Program-made: the position numbers and the translations under genes
The notes under the pieces: generated by a model
Database searches by the model: none
What the model was told of the DNA's origin: nothing
The model's input: only the letters and a program-made list of their open reading frames with translations
Source: Pseudomonadota bacterium
GTDB lineage: Bacteria; Desulfobacterota; Binatia; Binatales; Binataceae
Assembly (NCBI GenBank): GCA_021323945.1
Contig: JAJPKA010000018.1
Span: 98,853-162,852, forward strand
Length of the DNA: 64,000 nucleotides
Direction of reading: 5' to 3'
Part shown: positions 34,044-42,859 of the stretch, piece after piece
Layout of the letters: every line of letters begins with the position of its first letter
Position numbering within the stretch: the stretch's first letter is position 1

Positions 34044-35306
34044 GTGAACGCGACAGTCCTGGTGGTAGACGATGAAGAGCGAATCCGTTCGTCGCTGTGC
34101 GGTATCCTGAGCGACGAGGGGTTCCGCGTGCTGGCCACTGGGGAGTCCCGCCATGTATTGGCTCTGATCGAGCAGGAGAGGCCGGCGGTTGTCCTGCTCG
34201 ACGTGTGGATGCCCGAACTGGACGGAATTGAATTGCTCCGGCGAATCAAACGTGACCATCCCGACACGCAGGTAATCATGATTTCCGGTCACGCCAATAT
34301 CGAGACGGCGGTTGCCGCAACTCGTCTGGGGGCCGCAGACTTCATAGAAAAGCCATTTTCGGTGGGCGCACTGCTGGCTTCCTTGAAGCGGGTGTTGGGT
34401 CGTGACAGCAGTAGTACGCATGGTGCTTCGGACCTATCGGCCCTAAGGGAGAACGTGTCGAGAATTGCGCGGACTGGCTCACGGCTGATGGTTCCGCAAC
34501 GTACCATCGCGCGTTCAGTCGTGCTCGGTGGCCAAGGCTTACATTCCGGGCTCAAAACCGGGGTGATTCTGCATCCAGCGCCTGCCGGAAGTGGCATTAG
34601 CTTCGCTTCGCTTGCGGGGCAGTCGGCAATTCCAGTGCGGCTCGAAAATGTTAGTGAAACCGGTTACAATACGACTCTCAGCGGCAAAGGCCATTCGGTG
34701 CGCACGGTCGAGCACCTTCTGTCCGCATTGCATGGGCTAGGGATCAGCAATCTGCGGATTCAGGCAGGCAACGAAGTGCCGGCAATGGATGGCTCGGCGC
34801 TCGAATTTTGCCAACAGTTGCTGAAAGCGGGTATAGAAGATCAGGGCGAACAGATCGAGCCGATCGCCCCGGCACGGGCCATCCAGGTCGGCGAGAACGG
34901 AGAGTCTATTAGGATAGAGCCCGCAGAGCAACTTGTTATTGACTATACGCTCGAATATCCACCTCCAATAGGTTTACAGCAGGTTCATTTCGAACTCACT
35001 TCACCGGAGGTCTATCTGAAGGAAATCGCGCCCGCTCGAACCTTCGGTTTAGTCCGCGAATTTCAAAAGATGTCGGAACTCGGATTGGCTCGTGGGGGCC
35101 GACTCGATAACTGTATCCTGATCGATGATGAGAAGATTGTGAATACCACCCTGCGGTTTGCTGACGAATGTGCGCGCCACAAAGTGCTCGATCTGATCGG
35201 CGATCTGTACTTGCTTGGCCGGCCGGTAATCGGTCACATAATCGCGGTCAAAACCGGCCACTCCGATAACCTGGCTTTACTCCGCGCGATTGCAGCCTCC
35301 TCGTAA
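34044..35306 (+). CDS. lpxC: Response-regulator receiver fused to LpxC (UDP-3-O-acyl-GlcNAc deacetylase)
   Basis: A single 420-residue frame. Residues 1-118 form a CheY-like receiver: acidic pocket D9, D10, phospho-acceptor D53 (LLDVWMPELDG), S81 (ISGHAN) and K103 (EKPF); the sequence is closest by eye to NtrX receivers. After a linker of about 30 residues, 152-420 is a complete LpxC: TIARSVVLGGQGLHSG, VEHLLSALHGLGI with E223 and the zinc ligand H224, MDGSA, ARTFG (331-335), zinc ligands H379 and D383 (HKVLD) and the catalytic H406 (KTGHSDN). LpxC removes the acetyl group in the committed step of lipid A synthesis. No internal start with a ribosome site is seen; ATG 34488 lacks one. It lies just downstream of an NtrY kinase, so phosphorylation probably controls the deacetylase. 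That is inference. Confidence 0.93.
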   Translation: MNATVLVVDDEERIRSSLCGILSDEGFRVLATGESRHVLALIEQERPAVVLLDVWMPELDGIELLRRIKRDHPDTQVIMISGHANIETAVAATRLGAADFIEKPFSVGALLASLKRVLGRDSSSTHGASDLSALRENVSRIARTGSRLMVPQRTIARSVVLGGQGLHSGLKTGVILHPAPAGSGISFASLAGQSAIPVRLENVSETGYNTTLSGKGHSVRTVEHLLSALHGLGISNLRIQAGNEVPAMDGSALEFCQQLLKAGIEDQGEQIEPIAPARAIQVGENGESIRIEPAEQLVIDYTLEYPPPIGLQQVHFELTSPEVYLKEIAPARTFGLVREFQKMSELGLARGGRLDNCILIDDEKIVNTTLRFADECARHKVLDLIGDLYLLGRPVIGHIIAVKTGHSDNLALLRAIAASS

Positions 35307-35331
35307 ACGAAGTGGAACGAAACCGGCGCTC

Positions 35332-36066
35332 ATGAATTTGCACGGAAAAGTTGCCCTTGTCACAGGGGCGGGCCGACGCGTCGGCCAGGCCATCGCCCTT
35401 GCATTGGCTGAACGCCACACCGCACTGGCCATTCACTATCGAAGTTCTCAAAGCGGCGCCCAGGAGACCGCCGCTCGAATCATTCAGCAGGGCGGCCGTG
35501 CTCAGATTTTCAAGGCGGAGCTCGAGAGCGTCGCGGAGATGGAGACCATGGTCTCACGTATCGTCGAGGCGTTCGGCCGCATTGATATCCTGGTCAATTC
35601 GGCGTCGGTTTTTTACCGCAAGCCGCTCGAAGAATTGACCGAACGGGACTGGGACCTGAATCTTGCGACCAATCTCAAGGCACCGTTCTTCCTCTCGAAG
35701 TTCGCCGGTCTCGCTATGCGTCGCCAGGGGGCGGGGAAAATCATTAATATTGGTGACTGGGCCGGTATCAGACCTTACAACCATTACCTGCCTTACACCG
35801 TGTCCAAAGCCGGTTTAATCGGCCTGACCCGCGCCTTGGCGAAGGCATTAGCCCCGCAGGTGCAGGTCAACTGCATTGCACTTGGGCCTGTGATGCCACC
35901 TGAGGATTATAGCCCTGAGGAGATCGAGCATTTGCGCAAGGCTACCCTAACCAAGACCTTGGGATCGCCCGGTGATGTCGCCCGCGCGGTGCTCTTTCTT
36001 TGTGAGGGAACCGATTTCGCCACCGGTTCCACGCTACTGCTGGACGGTGGCCGATTGCTTAATTAG
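35332..36066 (+). CDS. Short-chain dehydrogenase, pteridine-reductase-like
   Basis: About 244 residues of the classical SDR fold. The nucleotide loop is TGAGRRVGQAIA, that is TGxxxRxG, the variant seen in pteridine reductases (PTR1) instead of TGxxxGxG. NSASVFYRKPLEEL matches the PTR1 region after the N-A-S motif. The active site is Y-T-V-S-K, and the C-terminus ends with GSTLLLDGG. ATG 35332 is chosen over the longer frame. It is 25 bases after lpxC and 14 before the QueC-like gene. PTR1 enzymes reduce pterins and folates with NADPH, but other SDR substrates remain possible. Confidence 0.85.
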   Translation: MNLHGKVALVTGAGRRVGQAIALALAERHTALAIHYRSSQSGAQETAARIIQQGGRAQIFKAELESVAEMETMVSRIVEAFGRIDILVNSASVFYRKPLEELTERDWDLNLATNLKAPFFLSKFAGLAMRRQGAGKIINIGDWAGIRPYNHYLPYTVSKAGLIGLTRALAKALAPQVQVNCIALGPVMPPEDYSPEEIEHLRKATLTKTLGSPGDVARAVLFLCEGTDFATGSTLLLDGGRLLN

Positions 36067-36080
36067 CTGCGCCCAAATAC

Positions 36081-36794
36081 ATGTCCGCCATCAGGACCGA
36101 CGACAATTACCGCATCGAGCCCATCGTCGGACGCGTTGCAGTCCTGGCCAGCGGTGGGCTGGATAGTTCAGTCATGCTGGCGACGCTGGCGCGAAATGGC
36201 CGCCAAGTCTATCCGGTCTATGTTCGAGCCGGACTGACTTGGGAATCAAGTGAACTGGCAGTTCTAAGACGTTTCATCCGTTCATTGCGCAACAGCTATA
36301 TCAAGCCTCTGACTGTGCTGAAGTTACCGATGAGTGACGTCTCAGGCGACCACTGGTCGATGACGGGGCGCAACGTGCCGGGCTACAATGCCTCGGTTGC
36401 TTCAAACTACATTCTGGGCCGTAACCTCAGCTTGCTGGCGAAGACCGCGATCCTTTGTGCGCGGGCGCGGATCGGCGAAATCGCGATGGCACCGCTCGAG
36501 AGTAACCCATTTCCAGATGCCCGGCCGGATTTTTTTCGGGCGTTTGCGCGAGCGGTCGAACTGGGCGTCGGGATCAAACTAAAAATTCGCACCCCGTTTG
36601 CCGGAATGACGAAGGCTGAGGTCGTCAGGAGGGGTGCGGGGCTGCGCCTGGATTTGACGGTGTCCTGTGCGCGTCCCAGGGGCAATATTCATTGTGGTGC
36701 TTGTACCAAATGCGCCGAGCGGATCGAGGGATTCGCAGCAGCGCAAGTCGATGACCCGACGATTTACGCGCGCCGGCCGCGCCGTGCGCCCTGA
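36081..36794 (+). CDS. QueC/ExsB-like adenylating PP-loop enzyme
   Basis: About 237 residues. The PP-loop is VLASGGLDSSVMLA. GRNLSLLAKTA, ESNPFPDARPDFFRA and TPFAGMTKAEVVRRG match the conserved blocks of 7-cyano-7-deazaguanine synthase (QueC). The zinc site SC..., then CGACTKCAER, is kept. QueC normally reads DYSGYPDCR where this has ESNPFPDAR, so it is a divergent member and may use another acid substrate. QueC makes preQ0 from 7-carboxy-7-deazaguanine for queuosine tRNA modification. No queD, queE or queF is visible, and its neighbour is a pterin-reductase-like SDR, so the call to QueC function is only moderate. Confidence 0.75.
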   Translation: MSAIRTDDNYRIEPIVGRVAVLASGGLDSSVMLATLARNGRQVYPVYVRAGLTWESSELAVLRRFIRSLRNSYIKPLTVLKLPMSDVSGDHWSMTGRNVPGYNASVASNYILGRNLSLLAKTAILCARARIGEIAMAPLESNPFPDARPDFFRAFARAVELGVGIKLKIRTPFAGMTKAEVVRRGAGLRLDLTVSCARPRGNIHCGACTKCAERIEGFAAAQVDDPTIYARRPRRAP

Positions 36795-36911
36795 TCTGTC
36801 GGTCCCGCCGGTCGCGTAGCCAGAACCGACGAGTCCGGGTGCTCGGCTTAAGCAGGATCACTCTCTTTACAATAACCAGGGTGATGAGCGAAAATTGGGC
36901 GAAAATGCACA

Positions 36912-39900
36912 ATGCTCTCACCATATGTTGAATTACGCGCACGCAGTGCTTTTAGCTTTCTCGAGGGGGCGACGGCTCCTGAAGAATTAGCGGAAGCGGC
37001 TGCGGCCGCAGGTTACGATGCGATCGCGCTGGGCGATCGTGATGGTGTGTATGGAGCTCCGCGCTTTTATCAAGCCGCCAGGCAATCGGGGTTACGAGCA
37101 ATAGTTGGAGCGGAGCTGACACTGGATAATTCGAGTCTCGACAACAAAAATGATGCGGAGCCTCCCCGCCTCTATGTGCTGGTGCCAGATCGTGAGCGAT
37201 ACAAGAACCTGTGTCGCCTGATCACAGCGTCCAAGCTTCGGATCATTGGAAGAAAAGCCGATGGTTCTCCGCGATACCCGGCCAAGGGACAAGGCCGGGT
37301 TACATTTGCAGATCTAGAGGAATTCGGCCACGGGATGATAGCGCTGGCCGGGAGCGTAACTGGTCCGCTGGCGTACCTGCTGGCGCACGGCCGAGACCCT
37401 CGTCCGCTGTGTGATCGTCTTCAGGGGATTTTCGGTTCCGGCAATCTGTTTATCGATATCCAACGCCATCTCGATCCCGATGAGGAACGGCTCAACCGCA
37501 AGCTGATTGCTCTGGCCGATAGCTGCCGGATTCCTATCGTCGCAACCAATGGTCCCAGCTTCACCCGCGATTACGGCCGAGCGCGGCTTGGTTCATATCA
37601 TCCCGGCGATAAATCAAGTTTGAGGGAAGCGACGGTTAATAGCGGGCAGCTGAATGAACGAGCGTTGCTCGATGTGATGACCTGCATTCGACTTGGGACG
37701 ACACTCGACGAGGCAGGCCGCGCCCTCTGGATCAACAATGAACGGTATCTCAAAACGCCGGCTGAGATGGTGGAGCTGTTTCGCGATCAGCGGCGTGCAA
37801 TCTGGGCTAGCCGCGAGATTGCCGATCGCTGCGAGTTTACTCTCCAAGCTCTCGGTTATCGCTTTCCTGATTATCCGCTCCCGCCGAACGAGACCGCTGA
37901 CAGTTATTTGCGCACGCTGACAATGGCCGGGGCGCGCGAGCGCTGGAGAAAACTCGACCAGCCGCTCCGGCAGTTGGAGCATGAGTTGGGAATTATCGCC
38001 AAGCTTAAGCTAGCCGGGTATTTCCTCATAGTTTGGGATATTGTCCGCTTCTGCCGTGAAAATCACATTATGGCGCAAGGCCGCGGTTCTGCCGCGAATT
38101 CCGCCGTATGCTATGCGCTGGGTATTACCGCAGTAGACGCCGTCAAAATGGACCTGCTATTCGAGCGCTTTCTTTCAGAGGAGCGTGGTGAATGGCCCGA
38201 CATCGATATCGATCTGCCTAGCGGTGAGCAACGTGAAAAGGTAATTCAGTACGTCTACCGCCGCTACGGCGAACGCGGTGCGGCGATGACAGCGAACGTG
38301 ATCACTTATCGCGTACGGAGCGCTGTGCGCGAAGCGGCGAAAGTGTTGGGTTTTCCACCTGACCAGATCGACAGATTCGCCAAGCTGAACTATGTCTACG
38401 AATTTCAGGATCAGCATGATGAATTTACCGCCCTCCTGCGAAAGGGCGGGGTCGACCCCGAGGCTCCTCGAATTCGCCTGCTGACCCAGATCGTGCGGAG
38501 CCTGCAAGGATTGCCACGTCATTTAGGTCAACACAGCGGCGGCATGGTGATCGCTGGGGGGCCTCTGGACGAAATCGTACCGCTCGAACCGGCGACGATG
38601 CCTGGCCGGGTCGTTATTCAGTGGGACAAAGATGATTGTGCCGATCTCGGCATTATCAAAATAGATCTATTGGGCCTCGGCATGTTGGCAGTGCTGGAAG
38701 AAGCCCTGCCACTCGTACGTGAGCATGAACAGATCGCACTCGACCTCGCCCACTTGCCCGCCGACGATCCACAGGTTTATGCCATGTTGCAAAAAGCGGA
38801 TACGGTCGGCGTGTTTCAGGTTGAAAGTCGCGCACAAATGGCGACGTTGCCGCGAATGAAACCGCGCACGTTTTACGATTTGGTGGTGGAAGTCGCGATA
38901 ATTCGTCCTGGTCCCATTGTCGGGCGCATGGTTCACCCGTATCTGAACCGCCGGAGCGGGCGCGCTCCGGTCTGTTATGATCATCCTGCGCTCGAACCAA
39001 TTTTGCGTCGAACTCTTGGCGTACCGCTCTTTCAAGAGCAGTTGCTACGGATGGCAATGGCGGTCGCGGGTTTTAGTGCAGGCGAAGCTGAGGAGTTGCG
39101 TCGTGCGATGGGATTTAAACGTTCAATCGAACGAATGGCCAGAATCGAGCAACGATTACGCGCCGGTATGGCGCGAAATGGCATCCAGGGCGAAGCTGCT
39201 GATCGAATTGTGCGTTCCATTACCTCATTTGCCCTGTATGGTTTTCCAGAATCGCATGCCGCCAGCTTCGCGTTGATTGCATATGCGTCGGCATACCTGA
39301 AATGCCATCATCCAGCCGCGTTTTTGGCTGCGATGCTGAATTGTTTTCCGATGGGGTTTTATCATCCAGCGACCCTAGTCAAAGACGCGCAGCGGCACGG
39401 TGTCAAAGTAATGCCGATCGATGTAACGCGGTCAGACTGGAAATGCACGCTTGAAAGAGACCAGTCGCTGCCGCCCTTGTTCAATGAATCAGGGTACCAT
39501 CAGGGGGATAACCACGCGCCTTTATTTCCTCCGCCTATTGAGGCAATGGCCGCTAAAGCAGGTGAAGCACAGACAAACAAATTTACGACTGGCCGCAAGC
39601 TAGGGGCATCAGCCCCTGCAGTGCGCCTTGGCCTCAAATACGTTGGTGGTCTAAGCGAGGAGACCGGTTTGCGCATCGAGCATCAGCGGCGTCAGCAACC
39701 ATTCCACTCGATTGCTGATTTTACGGCACGTGTCGCGCCGAATAAGCGTGAACTGGCGGCCTTGGCTTATTCGGGTGCGTTTGCCGCATTTGGTATGACC
39801 AGACGTGAAGCGTTATGGCAGTCAGCTGCCATCGAGCGTGACCCAAACAGCCTGCTGGCAGGGGTAGAGCATTTGACTCAAGGGGGTTCTAATGCTGATG

Positions 39901-40337
39901 AAAATTTTCAACTCCCCGTTATGACCGCTCTCGAGGAAACCTTGGCTGATTACTCATCCACCACTGTCACCATCGGACCGCACGTAATGGCGCACTTGCG
40001 CCAATCACTCAGATCGCGCGGGATTCTGAGCGCGGCGGATCTGGCCGCCACTGCCAATGGATCATGGGCAAGGACGGCTGGTGTGGTAATTGTTCGGCAA
40101 CGTCCAGGTACTGCGAAAGGGTTGCTGTTTTTAACGCTCGAAGATGAAACCGGAATAGCCAATGCGATGGTGACGCCGGAACTGTTCCATGCTCATCGCG
40201 ATCTGCTGCACCGCGCGCAAATGTTGATCGTTGAAGGCCCAGTGCAAAAACACGAGGGCGTAATCCATGTACTCGGTCGCCGCTTCAGCGAACTGAGGCT
40301 CGACGGCTCAATGCCCAGATCACACGACTTTCATTAG
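36912..40337 (+). CDS. dnaE2: Error-prone DNA polymerase III alpha (DnaE2/ImuC)
   Basis: About 1,141 residues, C-family polymerase used in damage-induced mutagenesis with ImuA and ImuB. The start reads MLSPYVELRARSAFSFLEGA, the DnaE2 form of the PHP opening, in which the catalytic His positions of the HxH motif are lost (ELRAR). The palm has the acidic triad in PDIDIDL (D430, D432, D434) and GRGSAANSAVCYALGIT. The C-terminus is the OB-fold GVVIVRQRPGTAKGLLFLTLEDETGIANAMV, diagnostic of DnaE2. It is longer than usual DnaE2 (about 1,050 to 1,090); a roughly 50-residue insert sits around residues 860-910 before APAVRLGLKYV. imuA and imuB are not in this window. No LexA box was recognised in the 117 upstream bases. 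Confidence 0.92.
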   Translation: MLSPYVELRARSAFSFLEGATAPEELAEAAAAAGYDAIALGDRDGVYGAPRFYQAARQSGLRAIVGAELTLDNSSLDNKNDAEPPRLYVLVPDRERYKNLCRLITASKLRIIGRKADGSPRYPAKGQGRVTFADLEEFGHGMIALAGSVTGPLAYLLAHGRDPRPLCDRLQGIFGSGNLFIDIQRHLDPDEERLNRKLIALADSCRIPIVATNGPSFTRDYGRARLGSYHPGDKSSLREATVNSGQLNERALLDVMTCIRLGTTLDEAGRALWINNERYLKTPAEMVELFRDQRRAIWASREIADRCEFTLQALGYRFPDYPLPPNETADSYLRTLTMAGARERWRKLDQPLRQLEHELGIIAKLKLAGYFLIVWDIVRFCRENHIMAQGRGSAANSAVCYALGITAVDAVKMDLLFERFLSEERGEWPDIDIDLPSGEQREKVIQYVYRRYGERGAAMTANVITYRVRSAVREAAKVLGFPPDQIDRFAKLNYVYEFQDQHDEFTALLRKGGVDPEAPRIRLLTQIVRSLQGLPRHLGQHSGGMVIAGGPLDEIVPLEPATMPGRVVIQWDKDDCADLGIIKIDLLGLGMLAVLEEALPLVREHEQIALDLAHLPADDPQVYAMLQKADTVGVFQVESRAQMATLPRMKPRTFYDLVVEVAIIRPGPIVGRMVHPYLNRRSGRAPVCYDHPALEPILRRTLGVPLFQEQLLRMAMAVAGFSAGEAEELRRAMGFKRSIERMARIEQRLRAGMARNGIQGEAADRIVRSITSFALYGFPESHAASFALIAYASAYLKCHHPAAFLAAMLNCFPMGFYHPATLVKDAQRHGVKVMPIDVTRSDWKCTLERDQSLPPLFNESGYHQGDNHAPLFPPPIEAMAAKAGEAQTNKFTTGRKLGASAPAVRLGLKYVGGLSEETGLRIEHQRRQQPFHSIADFTARVAPNKRELAALAYSGAFAAFGMTRREALWQSAAIERDPNSLLAGVEHLTQGGSNADENFQLPVMTALEETLADYSSTTVTIGPHVMAHLRQSLRSRGILSAADLAATANGSWARTAGVVIVRQRPGTAKGLLFLTLEDETGIANAMVTPELFHAHRDLLHRAQMLIVEGPVQKHEGVIHVLGRRFSELRLDGSMPRSHDFH

Positions 40338-40484
40338 TCCTTTCAGATTGCCAATCAAATAATCCTAAAGCTGCATACTGGAGAGACGCTCGCTCGAAAG
40401 ATATTTTGCTCAGCGTATCCAGTCGGCCATGTGGTTGTTTCGGCAGCGGAGTTTTGCCCCGTCTTCGACTCATATAAGCTTACT

Positions 40485-40994
40485 ATGATGGCTGCCCACG
40501 CCAAGGAAGGTACGCGAAGACATAAGCTCCAGGTTCGGAGAGAAATCTCCGCGGGAGGTGTCATCTGGCGTCATCACGGGGACAACCGGATCCAGGTGGT
40601 GCTGGTGCGACCCGCCGGTCGCGACACCTGGGTGCTGCCAAAAGGCCACGTCGAGCCCGGAGAGGCGGTCAAGGATGCGGCCGTACGCGAGGCCTGCGAG
40701 GAAAGTGGTCTCCAGGTCGTTGCTGGCGAGCGCCTTGGCGAAGTCTCGTACGTATATTCCTGGTACGATAACCGCGATCTCCCCCCAGTGCGGATTTTCA
40801 AGCGGGTTTACTTCTATCTGATGGAAGTAGTCGGTGGCGACTTGTCGGCCCACGATGGCGAAATCGCTGAAGCTGCCTGGGTCGATCTGGAGGAAGCCAC
40901 GCAACGGGCGAGCCATCGCAGCGAACGCCAGCTGCTCGCAAAGGCGCGCACATTGCTGCTTTCGTCAATTCCCCACGGCGAAGAAGCCTCTTAA
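40485..40994 (+). CDS. Nudix hydrolase
   Basis: About 169 residues. The Nudix box matches G-x5-E-x7-R-E-x2-E-E-x-G-U exactly: GHVEPGE, seven residues, then REACEESGL, which binds Mg and cuts diphosphate bonds in nucleotide derivatives. SAGGVIWRHHGDNRIQVVLV is the first strand and WVLPKGHVE is the box entry. The ATG at 40485 (or 40488) is chosen because the upstream 18 residues look unrelated; the ribosome site is weak. Substrate cannot be deduced; Ap4A- or DIPP-like hydrolases are candidates. It is 90 to 150 bases after dnaE2 and convergent with an LLM gene. Confidence 0.88.
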   Translation: MMAAHAKEGTRRHKLQVRREISAGGVIWRHHGDNRIQVVLVRPAGRDTWVLPKGHVEPGEAVKDAAVREACEESGLQVVAGERLGEVSYVYSWYDNRDLPPVRIFKRVYFYLMEVVGGDLSAHDGEIAEAAWVDLEEATQRASHRSERQLLAKARTLLLSSIPHGEEAS

Positions 40995-41000
40995 TGATCC

Positions 41001-42080
41001 CTATCCTCGATGGAGGTCTTGGATGATCCCCTTAAGTACCCCTTTGTCGTGCTCGCTTTTGATTGGGATTTCAAAGCCAATACGGGTCACACCCTCGAAG
41101 CGTTTTTTGATGATTCCAGCAATGTCAGCATAAGTGCCGACTGCTGCGAAGGCGTGCACCATTTCTTCACTGACGAGTCGTGGCATCTCGCTCCATTTCT
41201 GTTCTACCGAAAGTCTATGGAGCTTGGCGGCTTGGCTCGCCCATCCCGCCAGCTCGAAGCTCGCGCGGTACGAACGAGTGGAGCCATAAAAGGCAATCGT
41301 CGATTTAATTTTTTCCATGGCCGAGGCGAGCGAATCGCGGTCCGGCGCAGTGCAGATGAAACCGCCACCAGAGATTTCGAACTTATTCCAACTGGCTGGC
41401 GGGCGGCCCGAGCGCGCGAAGCCCTGCCTGAGGTTGGGAAAGGCGATCTCATCCAAATAGCGTCGAGTGACTATACCGTGGAGACGCACTCCATCGCCTA
41501 TTTCGCCTGCGACCTGCAGCATGCGCTGCTGAACAGCCGCTATCATCACCGGAATCTGGGGGTGTTCGATTGGCGGTGGCGAAAAATTGGGCGTCATCAG
41601 TGACAGGTTGTAGTGTTCACTGCTGAAAGCCAAGGGAGCACCGGTTTGCCACGTATTCCAACAGGCTCGCATCGCGCCAACATAGTCCTTCATTCGTTGA
41701 GCGGGTTTCGACCATGGCATCCCGAAGCGCCGCGTCACGTGGCCTTTAACCTGGCTTCCCAAACCCAGTATGAAACGTCCTCCGCTCATCGCCTGTAAGT
41801 CCCAGGCAATGTACGCCGTAGCTACCGGACTTTTGGTGAAGGCCAGGGCAATGCCGGTAACCAGCTGAAGCGAAGATGGTTCCTGGGCCGCGAGAGCGAG
41901 CATTAAAAAAGGATCGTGCTGGGTCTCTGCCGCGACAATTGCGTCATAACCGAGTTCCGCAGCCTCGCGAACCTGAGCGCGAATGCTGTCCCATCGGGGC
42001 CGAGCTTTGGTGCCGACCTGCATCTCGGGTGCGTAAGGCACGCCTAGATTAAGCAGCTTTTCGACTTTGAAGCCTGACAT
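41001..42080 (-). CDS. LLM-class oxidoreductase, probably F420-dependent (TIGR03617-like)
   Basis: About 359 residues. Family marks include REAAELGYDAIVAAETQHDPFL, LVTGIALAFTKSPVATAYIAWDLQAMSGGRFILGLGSQVKGHV and RRFGMPWSKPAQRMKDYV. This arrangement is the F420-dependent subgroup that I know as TIGR03617. ATG 42080 follows AAGGGACGGG, so the longer frame to 42110 is not used. It is the third luciferase-like enzyme in the window and is not an obvious operon member; the cytochrome c gene upstream on the same strand ends 76 bases away. Confidence 0.88.
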   Translation of the reverse strand: MSGFKVEKLLNLGVPYAPEMQVGTKARPRWDSIRAQVREAAELGYDAIVAAETQHDPFLMLALAAQEPSSLQLVTGIALAFTKSPVATAYIAWDLQAMSGGRFILGLGSQVKGHVTRRFGMPWSKPAQRMKDYVGAMRACWNTWQTGAPLAFSSEHYNLSLMTPNFSPPPIEHPQIPVMIAAVQQRMLQVAGEIGDGVRLHGIVTRRYLDEIAFPNLRQGFARSGRPPASWNKFEISGGGFICTAPDRDSLASAMEKIKSTIAFYGSTRSYRASFELAGWASQAAKLHRLSVEQKWSEMPRLVSEEMVHAFAAVGTYADIAGIIKKRFEGVTRIGFEIPIKSEHDKGVLKGIIQDLHRG

Positions 42081-42156
42081 CCCGTCCCTTATCGCGTTGC
42101 AACCCCACACCTGTCAAGTATCAGTGGGGTTCGCACCGGCGAGACTGGATACTTTC

Positions 42157-42657
42157 TCAAGGTCGTTGGAGTGTTGCGATATAATCAACAATCGCATCGA
42201 TTCGTTGTCTCACCTTGGCTTCACTTTCCGGGCTAAATTCGCGACCCTGCTGCTGGAAACTTACTCCCCAGAATGGCATGTCGAACCGCTTGTGTGAGGG
42301 AATGATTTTGCGACCATCTATCGTCGCTTCAACGTCGCGATAGGGAAAGACTCCGCCGTTTCGAGTTGAGATCGTGGTTAAGTCCTTCGGCTTGATTCCG
42401 GGTATGACCTTCACCTCGGGTCCATTGCCTCTGCCATCCGCAGAGTGGCAAGGAGCGCAGTAACGATTGAAATCAGTGCGGCCCTGTGCGATCGCTTCCG
42501 CAGATGCGGGTTGCCATGGCGCTGGCGTTGGTGTCGCCAGATAGTCCTCGCCTTGGGCAGCAACGCCCGCCGCGAGCGTCGTAAGGATTGAAACGACTGA
42601 GAGTAGAGAAAGCCCCGCGAGACGCAGGGTCTGGGCGAATCTGAATTCAAGCTTCAT
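42157..42657 (-). CDS. Exported c-type cytochrome
   Basis: About 166 residues with a signal peptide (LRLAGLSLLSVVSILTTLAAGVAAQ). The mature protein has one haem motif, C67-A-P-C70-H71, followed by SADGRGNGP, the usual class I cytochrome c loop, and a likely distal Met ligand in FDMPFW. The last helix is RIDAIVDYIATL. It works as a periplasmic electron carrier or as a subunit of a dehydrogenase. The start is ATG 42657, with a weak ribosome site. The neighbour downstream is an LLM oxidoreductase, without evidence for a joint role. Confidence 0.88.
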   Translation of the reverse strand: MKLEFRFAQTLRLAGLSLLSVVSILTTLAAGVAAQGEDYLATPTPAPWQPASAEAIAQGRTDFNRYCAPCHSADGRGNGPEVKVIPGIKPKDLTTISTRNGGVFPYRDVEATIDGRKIIPSHKRFDMPFWGVSFQQQGREFSPESEAKVRQRIDAIVDYIATLQRP

Positions 42658-42859
42658 ATTTGGGGTCCGCCGGCTCAAAGCAAGATAGAGCCAAAGCATG
42701 GCAATGGCAACAGGCTCTGCACCTTAACTAATTCAGTGAGTAGGCGCCGGCTATGCGCTACACTTGAATTATCAAACAACGGGCACCTCTATATCCTGAT
42801 TTGAGCGGTTGTCTCCTGCCGCCAGGGCTAAGGTCTGCCCACCGAAAGGACTAATCACC

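Noticed and set aside
34488..35306. Internal start that would make a separate LpxC of normal length
   Set aside because: The ATG at 34488 is in frame but has no Shine-Dalgarno upstream, and the receiver and linker run into it without a stop.
41010..41603. Plus-strand frame of 197 residues opposite the LLM gene
   Set aside because: Antisense shadow; the minus-strand protein is a clear LLM enzyme.
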